64,000 nucleotides of DNA from Candidatus Altimarinota bacterium (GCA_021734745.1 JAIPIK010000002.1:1-64000); one strand, 5' to 3'; shown: positions 15,504 to 24,582, counted from the stretch's first letter. Notes: generated by a model from the letters alone, not told the origin. Numbers and translations: made by a program.

Positions 15504-15938
15504 ATGGAAATAGCATCTATAGCACTTCCATTACATTTAATTTCACTTGTTTATGTTGCTTGGAATGTAGTTCGCGCCGATCACATGGGGTTCAATTGGA
15601 TACGTGGAAAAATAGGAATACTTGATGAAAATATAGTAAATAAATATCATCGCGGTTCATGGCTAGGTTTAGGTATGATGATAGTCACGGGTTCTCTGCT
15701 ATTTTGGCCGATGAGGGAGTTTCTTTTATCTAGACCTCAGTTTTATGTAAAGATGGGTTTTGTCACTGCTCTATTAATAAATGGACTTGTAATTGGCCAT
15801 CTGTCAAAACTTTCAACAACTAAAACTTTTTCTTCACTATCGCTAAGAGAGAAAATTCCACTATTTATTAGTGGTGCAGTATCTACAGTTTCATGGATTG
15901 GGGCAGCCTTGGGTGGGCTTTTTCTTATACCTGAATAG
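15504..15938 (+). CDS. Four-helix membrane protein next to cytochrome b5
   Basis: I do not recognise a named family. The 144-residue protein has four hydrophobic segments (about 3-22, 50-70, 80-100, 117-141). Histidines lie in or near three of them (LPLHLISL, NKYHRGSWLG, VIGHLSKL), as in small integral b-type cytochromes or quinone-reactive membrane proteins. It is 11 bases downstream of the cytochrome b5 gene and likely in the same transcript. I infer a membrane redox partner for it; equally it may only be a scaffold. Confidence 0.55.
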   Translation: MEIASIALPLHLISLVYVAWNVVRADHMGFNWIRGKIGILDENIVNKYHRGSWLGLGMMIVTGSLLFWPMREFLLSRPQFYVKMGFVTALLINGLVIGHLSKLSTTKTFSSLSLREKIPLFISGAVSTVSWIGAALGGLFLIPE

Positions 15939-15967
15939 TAAGTTTATACCTATAGTCCTCATAGGTC

Positions 15968-16207
15968 CTACACAAATATTTTTCTCATCAAAATGTCTAA
16001 TTTTAGATACCACTTATTAATGAAGTCGTTTTTACTTACTGCTGATTGTAGATGTTTGTGAATGTACTTGTTTTCAAAAGATAATAGAATAAGACCCAAT
16101 AATAAAAACAATATACCGTTTAAAATTGGAAGAAATACCCCGAGTATCCCAACAAGGATAAATACAGCTCCCAATATAACTCTCAATACGTGTTTTGTTG
16201 TTTTCAT
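15968..16207 (-). CDS. Small two-helix membrane protein (PGPGW/DUF454-like)
   Basis: A 79-residue protein with the pattern RVILGAVFILVGILGVFLPI then LFLLLGLILLSFE and a basic amphipathic tail. This resembles the small PGPGW/DUF454 transmembrane families, though the PGPG turn is replaced by PILNG. Function unknown. It lies 9 nt downstream of dnaX on the same strand. Confidence 0.6.
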   Translation of the reverse strand: MKTTKHVLRVILGAVFILVGILGVFLPILNGILFLLLGLILLSFENKYIHKHLQSAVSKNDFINKWYLKLDILMRKIFV

Positions 16208-16216
16208 ATATAATAC

Positions 16217-17224
16217 TTATTTCTCAATTGATGATAACAAAATTGCGACAAAAGCGGTCCAAGAGTGGGCTTCTGATACTAGAAGCAAATGTCTCTTCTC
16301 AAGTAATTCTAAAATAAATTTTGACCCTATTGTGTAGGGATACTCCTTTGCAATTCTTTCTAACTCCCCTTTTTCTTTACCTTCACCAACACGAATAAGT
16401 AAACCTTGTCTAACTAGTTCAATAAAATCATCATATGTGCGAATTGCTACTCCTTTTTTTGATACTAGTAACTCAACAGTGTCTAATATTTCTTTGCTAT
16501 TTTTTGTACAGACTGATTCTAAAAGTTTAAGAAGTAATTCTTTATCTGGGGTTCCTAGTAAGGTAATTACATCAACATGTAAGACGTCTTTTTTAGACAC
16601 CGCTAACACTTGCTCAAGAATACCTAATGCATCTCTATAAGACCCCTTACCATGTCTTGCTAATAATTCAGAGCTTTCGTCAGTAATCTTCTTCCCCTCT
16701 TTATTCGCAACATGAACAAGCCTGTCCGCAAGTGTTTTTATATCTGGTTGTTTAAAAATAATTTTCTGACAACGAGAAACAATTGTTTGAGGAAGTTTAT
16801 CTGGGTCAGTTGTTGCAAGAATAAAAATCACATGAGAAGGTGGTTCTTCGAGAGTTTTAAGTAGTGCATTCGCAGCTTCTTTTGTGAGCATGTGCGCCTC
16901 ATCAACAATGTAGACTTTATAAGGAGATGAAAAAGGTGAAGTGCGAACGGCTTCACGAAGTTCACGTATCTCATCTATTCCACGATTGGAAGCTGCATCT
17001 ATTTCAATAATATCTTCTGGATTACATCCAATATCACGAGCAAAGATACGTGCAACAGTAGTCTTACCTGTTCCACGACTACCACAAAAAAGATATGCGT
17101 GTGATATCTTTTTTTGATTAATAGAACTTGTTAGTAATGTAACTAACTGTTCCTGTCCAACAACATCATCAAATGTTTCTGGGCGGTATTTTCGATAGAG
17201 TGCAAGGTGTTGTTCTTTTGACAT
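16217..17224 (-). CDS. dnaX: DNA polymerase III clamp-loader subunit DnaX (gamma-like, short)
   Basis: This ATPase loads the sliding clamp onto primed DNA. Seen are RKYRPETFDDVVGQEQ, Walker A GSRGTGKTT, the sensor segment EIDAASNRGIDEIRELRE, Walker B VYIVDEAHML, then ALLKTLEEPP, and sensor 1 ILATTDPDKLP, followed by SRC. At 335 residues it holds only the AAA+ and collar regions and lacks the tau-specific tail. Between ARIFARDIGC and EIDAAS the usual zinc module with four cysteines (about 30 residues) is missing. TATAAT (17231-17236, minus) is 6 nt before the ATG, so its message is leaderless. The region downstream of the AAA+ domain (RTYDDFIELVRQGLL) is intact. Confidence 0.95.
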   Translation of the reverse strand: MSKEQHLALYRKYRPETFDDVVGQEQLVTLLTSSINQKKISHAYLFCGSRGTGKTTVARIFARDIGCNPEDIIEIDAASNRGIDEIRELREAVRTSPFSSPYKVYIVDEAHMLTKEAANALLKTLEEPPSHVIFILATTDPDKLPQTIVSRCQKIIFKQPDIKTLADRLVHVANKEGKKITDESSELLARHGKGSYRDALGILEQVLAVSKKDVLHVDVITLLGTPDKELLLKLLESVCTKNSKEILDTVELLVSKKGVAIRTYDDFIELVRQGLLIRVGEGKEKGELERIAKEYPYTIGSKFILELLEKRHLLLVSEAHSWTAFVAILLSSIEK

Positions 17225-17247
17225 AGATAAATTATACCACAGCTAAA

Positions 17248-18276
17248 TTATACTTTATTTAAAAACTTTCTAGTGATTTCCTCTATTTCTCCAGAATTTT
17301 CACATTCCATTAACTCTACTCTAAGCTCTTTTGCGCCATCGAATCCGTGTACGTAGGCTTTATAATGCTTCTTCATTATTGCAAAGTTCTTTATGTCACC
17401 TAGTTTCTCTTCGAAAAGTTTTGTGTGTTCTATAAGCATTTTTAGACGTTCCTCGGTGGTCTTCCCGTTCTTATATGACTCTTGGTCAAAGAACCATGGT
17501 GTTCCGAATATCCCACGACCTATCATTACTCCATCACAACCACTTGCTTTTGCTTTCTCATTGCCATCTTCCAGTGAAACAACATCTCCATTACCAATTA
17601 CAATAGTCCCCCCATCTTTTATTTCACCAGTTACATCACGCACAAGTTTTACTATTTCTGGCATCAATTCCCAATGTGCAGAAACTTTTGACATTTCTTT
17701 ACGCGTACGAAGATGAACAGTAAGAACAGGAATATTGCATTCAAGAATCTTTGGTAACCATTCTTTCCACTCTACTTTATTAAAACCAATACGTGTCTTT
17801 ACAGATACTGGAATATCTACCGCTCCTTCTTGTGCGGCACGTATTACTTTCTGTGCATTTCGCCAATCCTTCATCATCGCGGCGCCTGCATTTTGCTTTT
17901 CTATACTCTTATCAGGACAACCCATATTAATATCAATACCATCAAATCCTAGCTCACGACACAACTTCGCAGCTTCACGCATTTTATCTGGCTCCGCTGT
18001 GAACAATTGAGCAACAATAGGTCGTTCAATATCACTAAATTCAAGGTCACGCTTAAGCACTTCACGGCCTGGACTACAAAGTCCGTTTGCAGAAACGAAT
18101 TCTGTCCACATCACGTCTGGCCCACCTCCAACTTGTCCCATTCTAGAATATTTAGCAATCATGGTTCTAAAGGCAATATCAGTAACATCAGCCATTGGTG
18201 CAACCACATACAAGGTCGCACCTTGTACAAGTTTTTCATCAATAAGTTTCTGCCAAAAACCACGCACTGGGTTCAT
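17248..18276 (-). CDS. dus: tRNA-dihydrouridine synthase
   Basis: This flavoenzyme reduces uridines in tRNA D-loops. Motifs are VVAPMADVTDIAFR at the barrel start, DGIDINMGCPDKSIEKQNAG with the conserved cysteine, VSVKTRIGF, HLRTRKEMSKVSAHW and the FMN phosphate site NGDVVSLED followed by VMIGRGIFGTPWFF. The ATG at 18276 (MNPVRGFWQKL) gives 342 residues, the normal size. The longer frame to 18339 overlaps the FtsQ-like gene and adds unrelated residues. It sits 26 nt downstream of the FtsQ-like gene, in the block serS - ftsQ-like - dus - dnaX. Confidence 0.93.
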   Translation of the reverse strand: MNPVRGFWQKLIDEKLVQGATLYVVAPMADVTDIAFRTMIAKYSRMGQVGGGPDVMWTEFVSANGLCSPGREVLKRDLEFSDIERPIVAQLFTAEPDKMREAAKLCRELGFDGIDINMGCPDKSIEKQNAGAAMMKDWRNAQKVIRAAQEGAVDIPVSVKTRIGFNKVEWKEWLPKILECNIPVLTVHLRTRKEMSKVSAHWELMPEIVKLVRDVTGEIKDGGTIVIGNGDVVSLEDGNEKAKASGCDGVMIGRGIFGTPWFFDQESYKNGKTTEERLKMLIEHTKLFEEKLGDIKNFAIMKKHYKAYVHGFDGAKELRVELMECENSGEIEEITRKFLNKV

Positions 18277-18301
18277 TTGTACCTTTTTGTGTAGTGTCTT
18301 T

Positions 18302-19162
18302 TTATTGCGAAATAGATGTAGTAGCCGTTGTAGTAGCATGACTTTGGATTATAGCTGTCTTATCACCTTTTGTAAACTTAAAAAAAACTTTATTACCAAA
18401 TCTAGCGTCTAAGTATTCTAAACTATCTTTTTCATTCATTAACTTTGATTTTAGTGGGTCAGTATCGATTGCACTTACTAGATTAGACCAAACTTTTTCA
18501 GTATTTGCTTTTCCACTAAAAATAATTTTACTAATACCTCTTTCATCAAAAAATGAAATATCGCCGGACGCATCAATATCAATTTTGCGAACTATAAAAA
18601 TAACAGTATCTATTTTATTAATTAGTTTTGTAATATTGCTAAGTGTTTCAGTATCTAACTCCTCTATTTGAGTAGAATGAATACCATCTCTATCGATTTC
18701 TTTCCTAGTTGAAGATGCTATAGATATAGTTGATAATTTACTCATATCTTTAAATTCAGTATATATAACACCATCTTTGGTTATGCCATGAACTTCGTCG
18801 ATTTTAAAAAGTGGTTCATATGGAGTTACTCTAACTCGGAGTGTGTGTAACCCTATCGGCACAATATCTATTTTTTCTGAATTAGGCAGAACTTCTGAAA
18901 TAGATAATTTCATTAGTTTACTAGGATACATCATAATTCTATTACTTGGAAAAACTTTATAGCGAGTTTGTGATGTTAATGTTCTAAGATTAGAATCAAT
19001 TCTATCTTTATACATTTCTTGCACACCAACAAATTCATACGAAGTTACTGTAAATACTGGTGTTTTAAAGTACACATAAAACACACCCATCACTAAAGCA
19101 GTCACCAAGAAAAATACTAGTCTTTTTTTCCAAAGGACTAAAGTACTTCTTTTTATTTTCAT
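18302..19162 (-). CDS. FtsQ/DivIB-like division protein (POTRA)
   Basis: A bitopic membrane protein of 286 residues: a basic cytosolic N-terminus, one helix (about 13-32) and an extracytoplasmic region. VFTVTSYEFVGVQEMYKDRI looks like the first strand and helix of a POTRA domain. Then come YPSKLMKLSISEVLPNSEKI and LRVRVTPYEPLFKI, equivalent to the 'l.v.v.ErpP' strand, and GITKDGVIYTEF, the 'D.dGv.f' turn of FtsQ/DivIB. In other bacteria FtsQ links early and late divisome proteins. Identity rests on layout and these weak motifs only. It begins 3 nt after the serS stop. Confidence 0.55.
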   Translation of the reverse strand: MKIKRSTLVLWKKRLVFFLVTALVMGVFYVYFKTPVFTVTSYEFVGVQEMYKDRIDSNLRTLTSQTRYKVFPSNRIMMYPSKLMKLSISEVLPNSEKIDIVPIGLHTLRVRVTPYEPLFKIDEVHGITKDGVIYTEFKDMSKLSTISIASSTRKEIDRDGIHSTQIEELDTETLSNITKLINKIDTVIFIVRKIDIDASGDISFFDERGISKIIFSGKANTEKVWSNLVSAIDTDPLKSKLMNEKDSLEYLDARFGNKVFFKFTKGDKTAIIQSHATTTATTSISQ

Positions 19163-19165
19163 AAA

Positions 19166-20440
19166 TTATTTGAGAAATGCTTTACCTATTGTACTTACTC
19201 CACCCATAAATGGTACGAGTACATCTGGTACTTTAATAGTTCCGTCAGCTTGTTGATAGTTCTCGATAATTGCCGTTACAAGTCGCGGTGTTGCAGCCGC
19301 AGTATTATTTAGTGAGTGGACATATCTCATTTTCCCTTCCCCGTCTTTATAACGAATATTTAAACGGCGTGTTTGAAAATCATGAAAGTAACTTGCAGAA
19401 TGTGTCTCGCGATATTTTTCTTGTGAAGGCATCCAGGCTTCTATGTCGTATTTTTTAACTTGACCTAACCCTAAATCCCCACCGCAGTTAACAACTGTAT
19501 GATATGGGATACCTAACTCTTCCATCATTTCTTCAGCGTGCAATCTAATTTCCTCATGATACTTAACCGAAGTTTCGTGAGATGCCTCACAAAGTATCAC
19601 TTGCTCACATTTATAAAATTCATGAACTCGGACCAGTCCTTTTACATCTTTACCATGACTTCCTGCTTCTTTTCGAAAACAAGGACTCCACACAATATAT
19701 TTCTTAGGTAATTCTTTTTCATCTAATACTTCATCTGAATGATAAAACATCGTCGCCACCTCTCCTGTTCCTGCAAGGTAATCATTTCCATCTTTATACA
19801 AATCATCTTCACCTTGTGGTAGATACCCAGAACCAAGAAGTGTCTCTCTCTTCACTAGTGATGGAACGAGCATCGGAGTAAAACCTTTCTTATGCCATCT
19901 TTGCATCACATATTGCCATACAGCCATTTCAAGAATTGCTCCATCATTTTTCAAAAAATATCCTCTGAATCCAGACGTCTTTGTTCCACGCTCAAAATCC
20001 ACCATATCACTTCCCTCCATGAGCTCTATGTGATCAAGTGGCTTAAATGTAAAAGCTGGAATACTTCCCCATTTTTTAACTTCTTGATTATCTGCATCAT
20101 CTTTCCCCTCCGGAACTGACATATCAGGGATATTTGGTACAGCAAGCATCAAAGCTCTCCAGTTCTTCATTATTTCATCCATTTCCTCTTCTTTTTTCTT
20201 CAAATCATCCTTAACGCTACGCATTGACTCAATCAAATCAGCCCGCTCCATAGCAGAAGCTTTGGTAATTGAATCGCTCGCAACGTTTTGTTGTGCGCGT
20301 AAATCCTCGATAACTTTTAGGGTTTCAAGGCGTTTTGTGTCTGCTACAATTAATTCTTCAACATTAAAAGATAAGTTCTTTTTAACTGCTGAAGCTTTAA
20401 TAAGATCGCTATTTTCCCGAATGAATTTGATATCTAACAT
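19166..20440 (-). CDS. serS: Seryl-tRNA synthetase
   Basis: A 424-residue class II synthetase that charges tRNA-Ser. It opens MLDIKFIRENSDLIKASA, followed by the long N-terminal coiled-coil arm (about 28-110). Motif 2 reads CFRKEAGSHGKDVKGLVRVH and motif 3 lies in ATPRLVTAIIENYQQADG, ending VPDVLVPFMGG. The usual LNGSG before motif 3 is LNNTA here. TAAAAT (20448-20453, minus) is 7 nt before the ATG and there is no ribosome binding site, so the operon serS - ftsQ-like - dus probably starts with a leaderless message. Confidence 0.95.
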   Translation of the reverse strand: MLDIKFIRENSDLIKASAVKKNLSFNVEELIVADTKRLETLKVIEDLRAQQNVASDSITKASAMERADLIESMRSVKDDLKKKEEEMDEIMKNWRALMLAVPNIPDMSVPEGKDDADNQEVKKWGSIPAFTFKPLDHIELMEGSDMVDFERGTKTSGFRGYFLKNDGAILEMAVWQYVMQRWHKKGFTPMLVPSLVKRETLLGSGYLPQGEDDLYKDGNDYLAGTGEVATMFYHSDEVLDEKELPKKYIVWSPCFRKEAGSHGKDVKGLVRVHEFYKCEQVILCEASHETSVKYHEEIRLHAEEMMEELGIPYHTVVNCGGDLGLGQVKKYDIEAWMPSQEKYRETHSASYFHDFQTRRLNIRYKDGEGKMRYVHSLNNTAAATPRLVTAIIENYQQADGTIKVPDVLVPFMGGVSTIGKAFLK

Positions 20441-20510
20441 AATTGGTATTTTACCATGATTGCTATATTAATTAAAAGTTTTTGAGTTTTAGGCTATACT
20501 ATATTACATT

Positions 20511-21200
20511 ATGAATACAAACGAAAATGATGAAAAAATGTTTGAAGATTTAAAAAATGTTTCACCTCACATCACAGCACACTCTGAACATTACAGTTTT
20601 AAACCAAAAGACTTTAGAAGTAAAATAGCTAAAATTATTGTTCATATTTCTGCACAATCTGCTGATTTTGTTTTTAAAGAGCGCTATGGTCATAGAGCTA
20701 TTGTTCTTGAAACTATCGCAGCAATTCCAGGAGTTGTAGGTGCATTATTCCAGCATCTTAAATCTCTTCGTCTAATAAAAGATGATCGAGGATGGATACA
20801 GACTCTACTTGATGAAGCTGAAAATGAACGTATGCACTTGCTTGTATACAGCACTCTTGCACAACCAACAAAAATGGAAAGATTCTTAATTATTTTTGTA
20901 CAATTTTTCTTTTTTATATTTTATTTTTTCTTGTATCTTTTTTCTCCTCGTACCGCACATCGAGTTGTGGGATACTTCGAGGAAGAAGCTGTTAATAGTT
21001 ATGAACATTTTCTTAGACTTGTAGAAGATGGAACGCACGAGAATGTAGAAGCACCAGAAATTGCAATGTCATACTGGAATCTTAAAGAAGGAGCTAGACT
21101 TACTGATGTAATAAAAGCAACAATTAGAGACGAAATGATACATCGTGACGTTAATCACAAATTCGCAGATGATGGAATAGGTGTCAGTGCGTGGAAGTAA
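20511..21200 (+). CDS. aox: Alternative oxidase (di-iron quinol oxidase)
   Basis: This 229-residue protein matches alternative oxidases, which oxidise quinol and reduce O2 to water without pumping protons. All di-iron ligand motifs are present: LETIAAIPG (E67), EAENERMH (E106, H109), FEEEAVNSYEHF (E158/E159) and RDEMIHRDVNH (E208, H211). Between them is the hydrophobic segment about 124-145 that dips into the membrane. The size is shorter than plant enzymes but normal for bacterial ones. TATACT (20495-20500) is 10 nt before the ATG. No other oxidase or quinone gene is in the window, so the quinol source is unknown. The gene stands alone between the divergent serS operon and the cyclase operon. 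Confidence 0.92.
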   Translation: MNTNENDEKMFEDLKNVSPHITAHSEHYSFKPKDFRSKIAKIIVHISAQSADFVFKERYGHRAIVLETIAAIPGVVGALFQHLKSLRLIKDDRGWIQTLLDEAENERMHLLVYSTLAQPTKMERFLIIFVQFFFFIFYFFLYLFSPRTAHRVVGYFEEEAVNSYEHFLRLVEDGTHENVEAPEIAMSYWNLKEGARLTDVIKATIRDEMIHRDVNHKFADDGIGVSAWK

Positions 21201-21340
21201 ATAACGCCGTTATTCGTTTGTAGTTATTCGTTCTTCGTTTAAAAATTCAAGTACGTGACTAAATGAGTCATGTATGTTTCCTAACTTCCAAATAAGCAAA
21301 TTTGTGGCTAGGCCCTAACAACCAACCCCTAACGATGTTT
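21200..21340. other. Short intergenic region with small palindromes
   Basis: AATAAC-GCC-GTTATT (21200-21214) is a 6-bp hairpin overlapping the oxidase stop. GTTATTCGTT-like units repeat at about 21209-21240. TGACT-AAATG-AGTCA is a further 5-bp hairpin. It separates convergent genes and may end both transcripts; I see no gene in it. Confidence 0.4.
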
Positions 21341-23242
21341 CTACTTATCATCAAAATGCCATATTCCATCCCAATTATCAACTTCTTTCATTTCTGAGAT
21401 TCGCTCGTACATTTTTTTTGATGGGATATCACCCCTATCACCTAATGCTTTAAATAAAATTTTTGCTTCTTCAAAATCTCCACTTTGATATTCAAGGAAG
21501 GCTATTTCATAATCTTTTACAATTTCAATTCTATTTTTCTCTGTTATCATTGCCTCATACAACACAGTTGGTTCACTCTTTCCTTTAACAGTAATTACAT
21601 CTAATTTTCTAAACAAAATACCTTTATCATCAACTTTATTTTTCACTTCTTCAGTTACTAATATTTCTACTCCATATTTTTTCGTTAAACTTTCTACTCG
21701 TGAAGCAAGATTAACAGTATCTCCTAATACTGTATAGTTCACTCTTTCTTGTGAACCAACATTACCAACAACGGCGCTTCCGGAATGTATACCAATACCA
21801 ACTGCCAGTGATGAATTATTTTCTTTGTTAAATTTAAGCAAAGCTTCTTGCATACGAAGAGCAGAAAGCACGGCATGCATTTCATGATCCTCTACATCAA
21901 GTGGTGCATTCCAGAATGCCATAATTGCATCACCTATATATTTATCAATTGTCCCATGCTCCTCCAAAATTGCTGGTGTCATAGCACTGAAATAGCCATT
22001 TAAAATTTTTGTTAAATCTTCAGGTGAGAGTGACTCTGATAATGTAGTAAAACCTCGTAAATCAGAAAAAAGTACTGTCAAATAACGCTTTTCTCCAGTA
22101 AGATTAAGACTCTCTGGCGACTTCATCAATTCACGTAGCACATCTTTGTGAACATATTTTGAAAATAGTGTTGAGATGTGTTCACTCTTTTTTCTTTCTT
22201 TTATATATCGAATAATTGTACTAAATCCACCGGACAATATAACTGAAAGTATTAGCACTACAACAGGTATAATAATATGATTTAAAAATAATACATATGC
22301 AATTAATACAATTGAAATTATTGTAAACACAATTACAACAGTCTGTCCGAACAGTGATTTTATAAAGTGAAATAGTAGCAAAGTTGTAACAATAAATAAA
22401 ATTATTAACAAGGCAGTCTCTGCATCACCCAGAACTCTGTCTCCTTCCTTATTAAGTAGTGAAGTTAAAATACTAGCATGTACTTGTACTCCTGGTATTT
22501 TTTCACCAGACATACCCACAAAGTGATCTTCCAAATCTAGTGATGTTGAGCCAATAAGAACAACCTTGTTTTTTAACTTTTGAGAGTTGATTTTTCCATT
22601 AATAATGTCTACTAACGAATATGTAGTTATTGATACTGGATATCTAAAATAACCATATTCTTTTTCAACACATCCCCCCTTCTTTGCAAAAGTAATAACT
22701 CTAAATGACTGCTCACCAAGACCATAAAGACATGCTTCGTTTTCTACTACGGGCAATGGATACTTTCTAACTTTACCATCTACATCTGGGTATACATTTG
22801 ATAATGCAGAAATAATATTAGGGTTAGGAATTTGTGTGAAAAAGCTTTGTAAATAAGAATTTTTTTCTATTTTTGAAGCTAGAATAACGGGTGTTTGTAT
22901 TTTTGACAACGCGTTTTTAAAATCATTGTCCCCTTCACGTGGTTCTAAAAATAATACATCATATATCACAGCTCTTGCTTCATACTCATTTAGTTTTTTT
23001 GTTAATTCACTAAAAATATTTCTTTTCCAAGGCCACGCCCCAATCTCTTGTAAACTTTTATCATCTATTCCAACAATAATTATATCTTCTCTTGTACTAG
23101 TCGTTCTTACTCCATCAAAAAATTGCTGAGTAAAATGCTCACCTCGAGTAGATACTGCAAAAAGAAATAATACAAAAGCAATTAAAAGTAGGCCGAATAC
23201 TTCAGCAGTATGTCGCTTTACATAAATAATATACTTTCTCAT
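21341..23242 (-). CDS. CHASE2-domain adenylate/guanylate cyclase
   Basis: A 633-residue class III nucleotide cyclase. An N-terminal helix is followed by an extracytoplasmic CHASE2 sensor (about 35-270) with IIIVGIDDKSLQEIGAWPWKR and VVLIGSTSLDLEDHF. Three helices follow (about 275-345), then a cytosolic cyclase domain (about 385-560). LTVLFSDLRGFTTLSE supplies the first metal aspartate, GTIDKYIGDAIMAFWNAP the second with the substrate-type lysine, and VNYTVLGDTVNLASRVE the transition-state region. The active site looks complete; the lysine favours ATP. The FecR-domain gene lies 9 nt upstream in the same operon, a pairing also seen in other bacteria. It probably converts an envelope signal into cAMP; no cAMP receptor is in the window. 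Confidence 0.92.
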   Translation of the reverse strand: MRKYIIYVKRHTAEVFGLLLIAFVLFLFAVSTRGEHFTQQFFDGVRTTSTREDIIIVGIDDKSLQEIGAWPWKRNIFSELTKKLNEYEARAVIYDVLFLEPREGDNDFKNALSKIQTPVILASKIEKNSYLQSFFTQIPNPNIISALSNVYPDVDGKVRKYPLPVVENEACLYGLGEQSFRVITFAKKGGCVEKEYGYFRYPVSITTYSLVDIINGKINSQKLKNKVVLIGSTSLDLEDHFVGMSGEKIPGVQVHASILTSLLNKEGDRVLGDAETALLIILFIVTTLLLFHFIKSLFGQTVVIVFTIISIVLIAYVLFLNHIIIPVVVLILSVILSGGFSTIIRYIKERKKSEHISTLFSKYVHKDVLRELMKSPESLNLTGEKRYLTVLFSDLRGFTTLSESLSPEDLTKILNGYFSAMTPAILEEHGTIDKYIGDAIMAFWNAPLDVEDHEMHAVLSALRMQEALLKFNKENNSSLAVGIGIHSGSAVVGNVGSQERVNYTVLGDTVNLASRVESLTKKYGVEILVTEEVKNKVDDKGILFRKLDVITVKGKSEPTVLYEAMITEKNRIEIVKDYEIAFLEYQSGDFEEAKILFKALGDRGDIPSKKMYERISEMKEVDNWDGIWHFDDK

Positions 23243-23251
23243 ATTTACTAC

Positions 23252-24544
23252 TTAGAATGGGTACTCGACGTTAAAACGGCTTTGTAATTTTACTTTAGTA
23301 TCTGGATCTTTACGTGCACAATATGCATCTATTGCTTGCGCAAAAGATAGCAATGTTGTTTTTGTAAATGGGTATCCTTTAGATTGTGCATAAGAGGTAA
23401 CTATTCTAACACTCTCTTCAGGTGTGACTTTTGTAGTACATGGAGTATCAATGTCATCAACATAAAAATGCTTTATGAATAAGGGTTCAAATGCATTAAA
23501 GAATTCTTCTTCACCAACTTTAGTTACAACTGACGGCTCTGTAACTATTGTACTAACAGTATTATTTGATGTTGTGTCAGTAATTGTTGGTGGTGTTGGT
23601 GTAGGTGTAGGTATTACTTCTCTTTCTACAATTGTTGTCTCCTCAACTGAGGGTTTTATTACTGTAGTTGGTTTTATTTCTACAGTTTTGTTAACAACAG
23701 GAGGTTCGTTAACTGATGCTTCTTCTTTATCTGATTTAACTTCCCCTCTATCTTTAAAAATAACACGCTTCATTTCTTTTCTCATTTCATTTCTATTTGG
23801 TGTTTCTTTCTTGATTTTCTCTAACTTTATGTCAACATTCTTTTGTTCACTAACAAAAACCCTCATCTCAGCATCGTTAACTGTGTCCATTACTTTCATA
23901 GAACTAAATCTTTGTGGTGCTATTTTTACAACTTCAACTACACTAACCGTCTTACCTTCTTCAAGCATCATACTCTCTTCTGATGGTGGGACAGTTGTTC
24001 CTTCTGTTTTTGATATAGTAGAAACTTCAACTTTATTTTCAGTTACTGCAATTTTTGTTTTTTTATTCTTATTGTCATACTTTACTGCAAATTTTGTACC
24101 ACGAACCGCCGCAAGCGTACCTGCTGTTTGCACCTGATATGTTTTACCTGACACTAACGCTTCTACTCTGTGATATGTCTCTCCAAGAGTTTGATAAACC
24201 GAAATACTCTCTTTGGTATAGTTAACTGTAATTTCAGTATTATCACTTAAAGAAATACTTGAATTGTCAGGTAACAATACTGAAGCTTTTCCAATATTTG
24301 TTCGAACGATAGACTGATTCGCTATAACTGTTGGCGAATTAGTTGCTTTCATGAATTCATCATTAGGAGTATATTTGAATAACACTTCTCCACTTTCTGG
24401 GTACAATAAAATAGATTCTTCAACTACTTCTGATAATACGTCATTAGACACTGTCTGTTGATTAGATTTATTTGATTGATAATACCAAACAAAAATAGAT
24501 ACAACGGCTATAAGCAATATAGCAATAGGAATAATTCTTTTCAT
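23252..24544 (-). CDS. FecR-domain membrane protein
   Basis: A 430-residue bitopic protein: a helix at about 3-21, then a FecR-like domain (about 75-215). It shows KASVLLPDNSSISLSDNTEI, the turn LGETYHRVEALVSGKTYQV and AVRGTKFAVKYDNKN. A Pro/Thr/Val-rich linker (about 290-350) leads to a small C-terminal domain (EEFFNAFEPLFIKHFYVDD, then ARKDPDTKVKLQSRF). FecR domains act as extracytoplasmic signalling modules. Here the partner is not a sigma factor but the CHASE2 cyclase encoded 9 nt downstream, so I infer sensing together with it. TATACT (24553-24558, minus) is 8 nt before the ATG; the operon message is probably leaderless. Confidence 0.82.
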   Translation of the reverse strand: MKRIIPIAILLIAVVSIFVWYYQSNKSNQQTVSNDVLSEVVEESILLYPESGEVLFKYTPNDEFMKATNSPTVIANQSIVRTNIGKASVLLPDNSSISLSDNTEITVNYTKESISVYQTLGETYHRVEALVSGKTYQVQTAGTLAAVRGTKFAVKYDNKNKKTKIAVTENKVEVSTISKTEGTTVPPSEESMMLEEGKTVSVVEVVKIAPQRFSSMKVMDTVNDAEMRVFVSEQKNVDIKLEKIKKETPNRNEMRKEMKRVIFKDRGEVKSDKEEASVNEPPVVNKTVEIKPTTVIKPSVEETTIVEREVIPTPTPTPPTITDTTSNNTVSTIVTEPSVVTKVGEEEFFNAFEPLFIKHFYVDDIDTPCTTKVTPEESVRIVTSYAQSKGYPFTKTTLLSFAQAIDAYCARKDPDTKVKLQSRFNVEYPF

Positions 24545-24582
24545 ATATCTATAGTATATTCTAAATGTAGAAAACTGGAAAT

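Noticed and set aside
23475-24137. A 220-codon plus-strand frame opposite the FecR gene
   Set aside because: It is the mirror of a Val/Thr-rich coding region. The FecR domain, operon position and -10 box support the minus strand.
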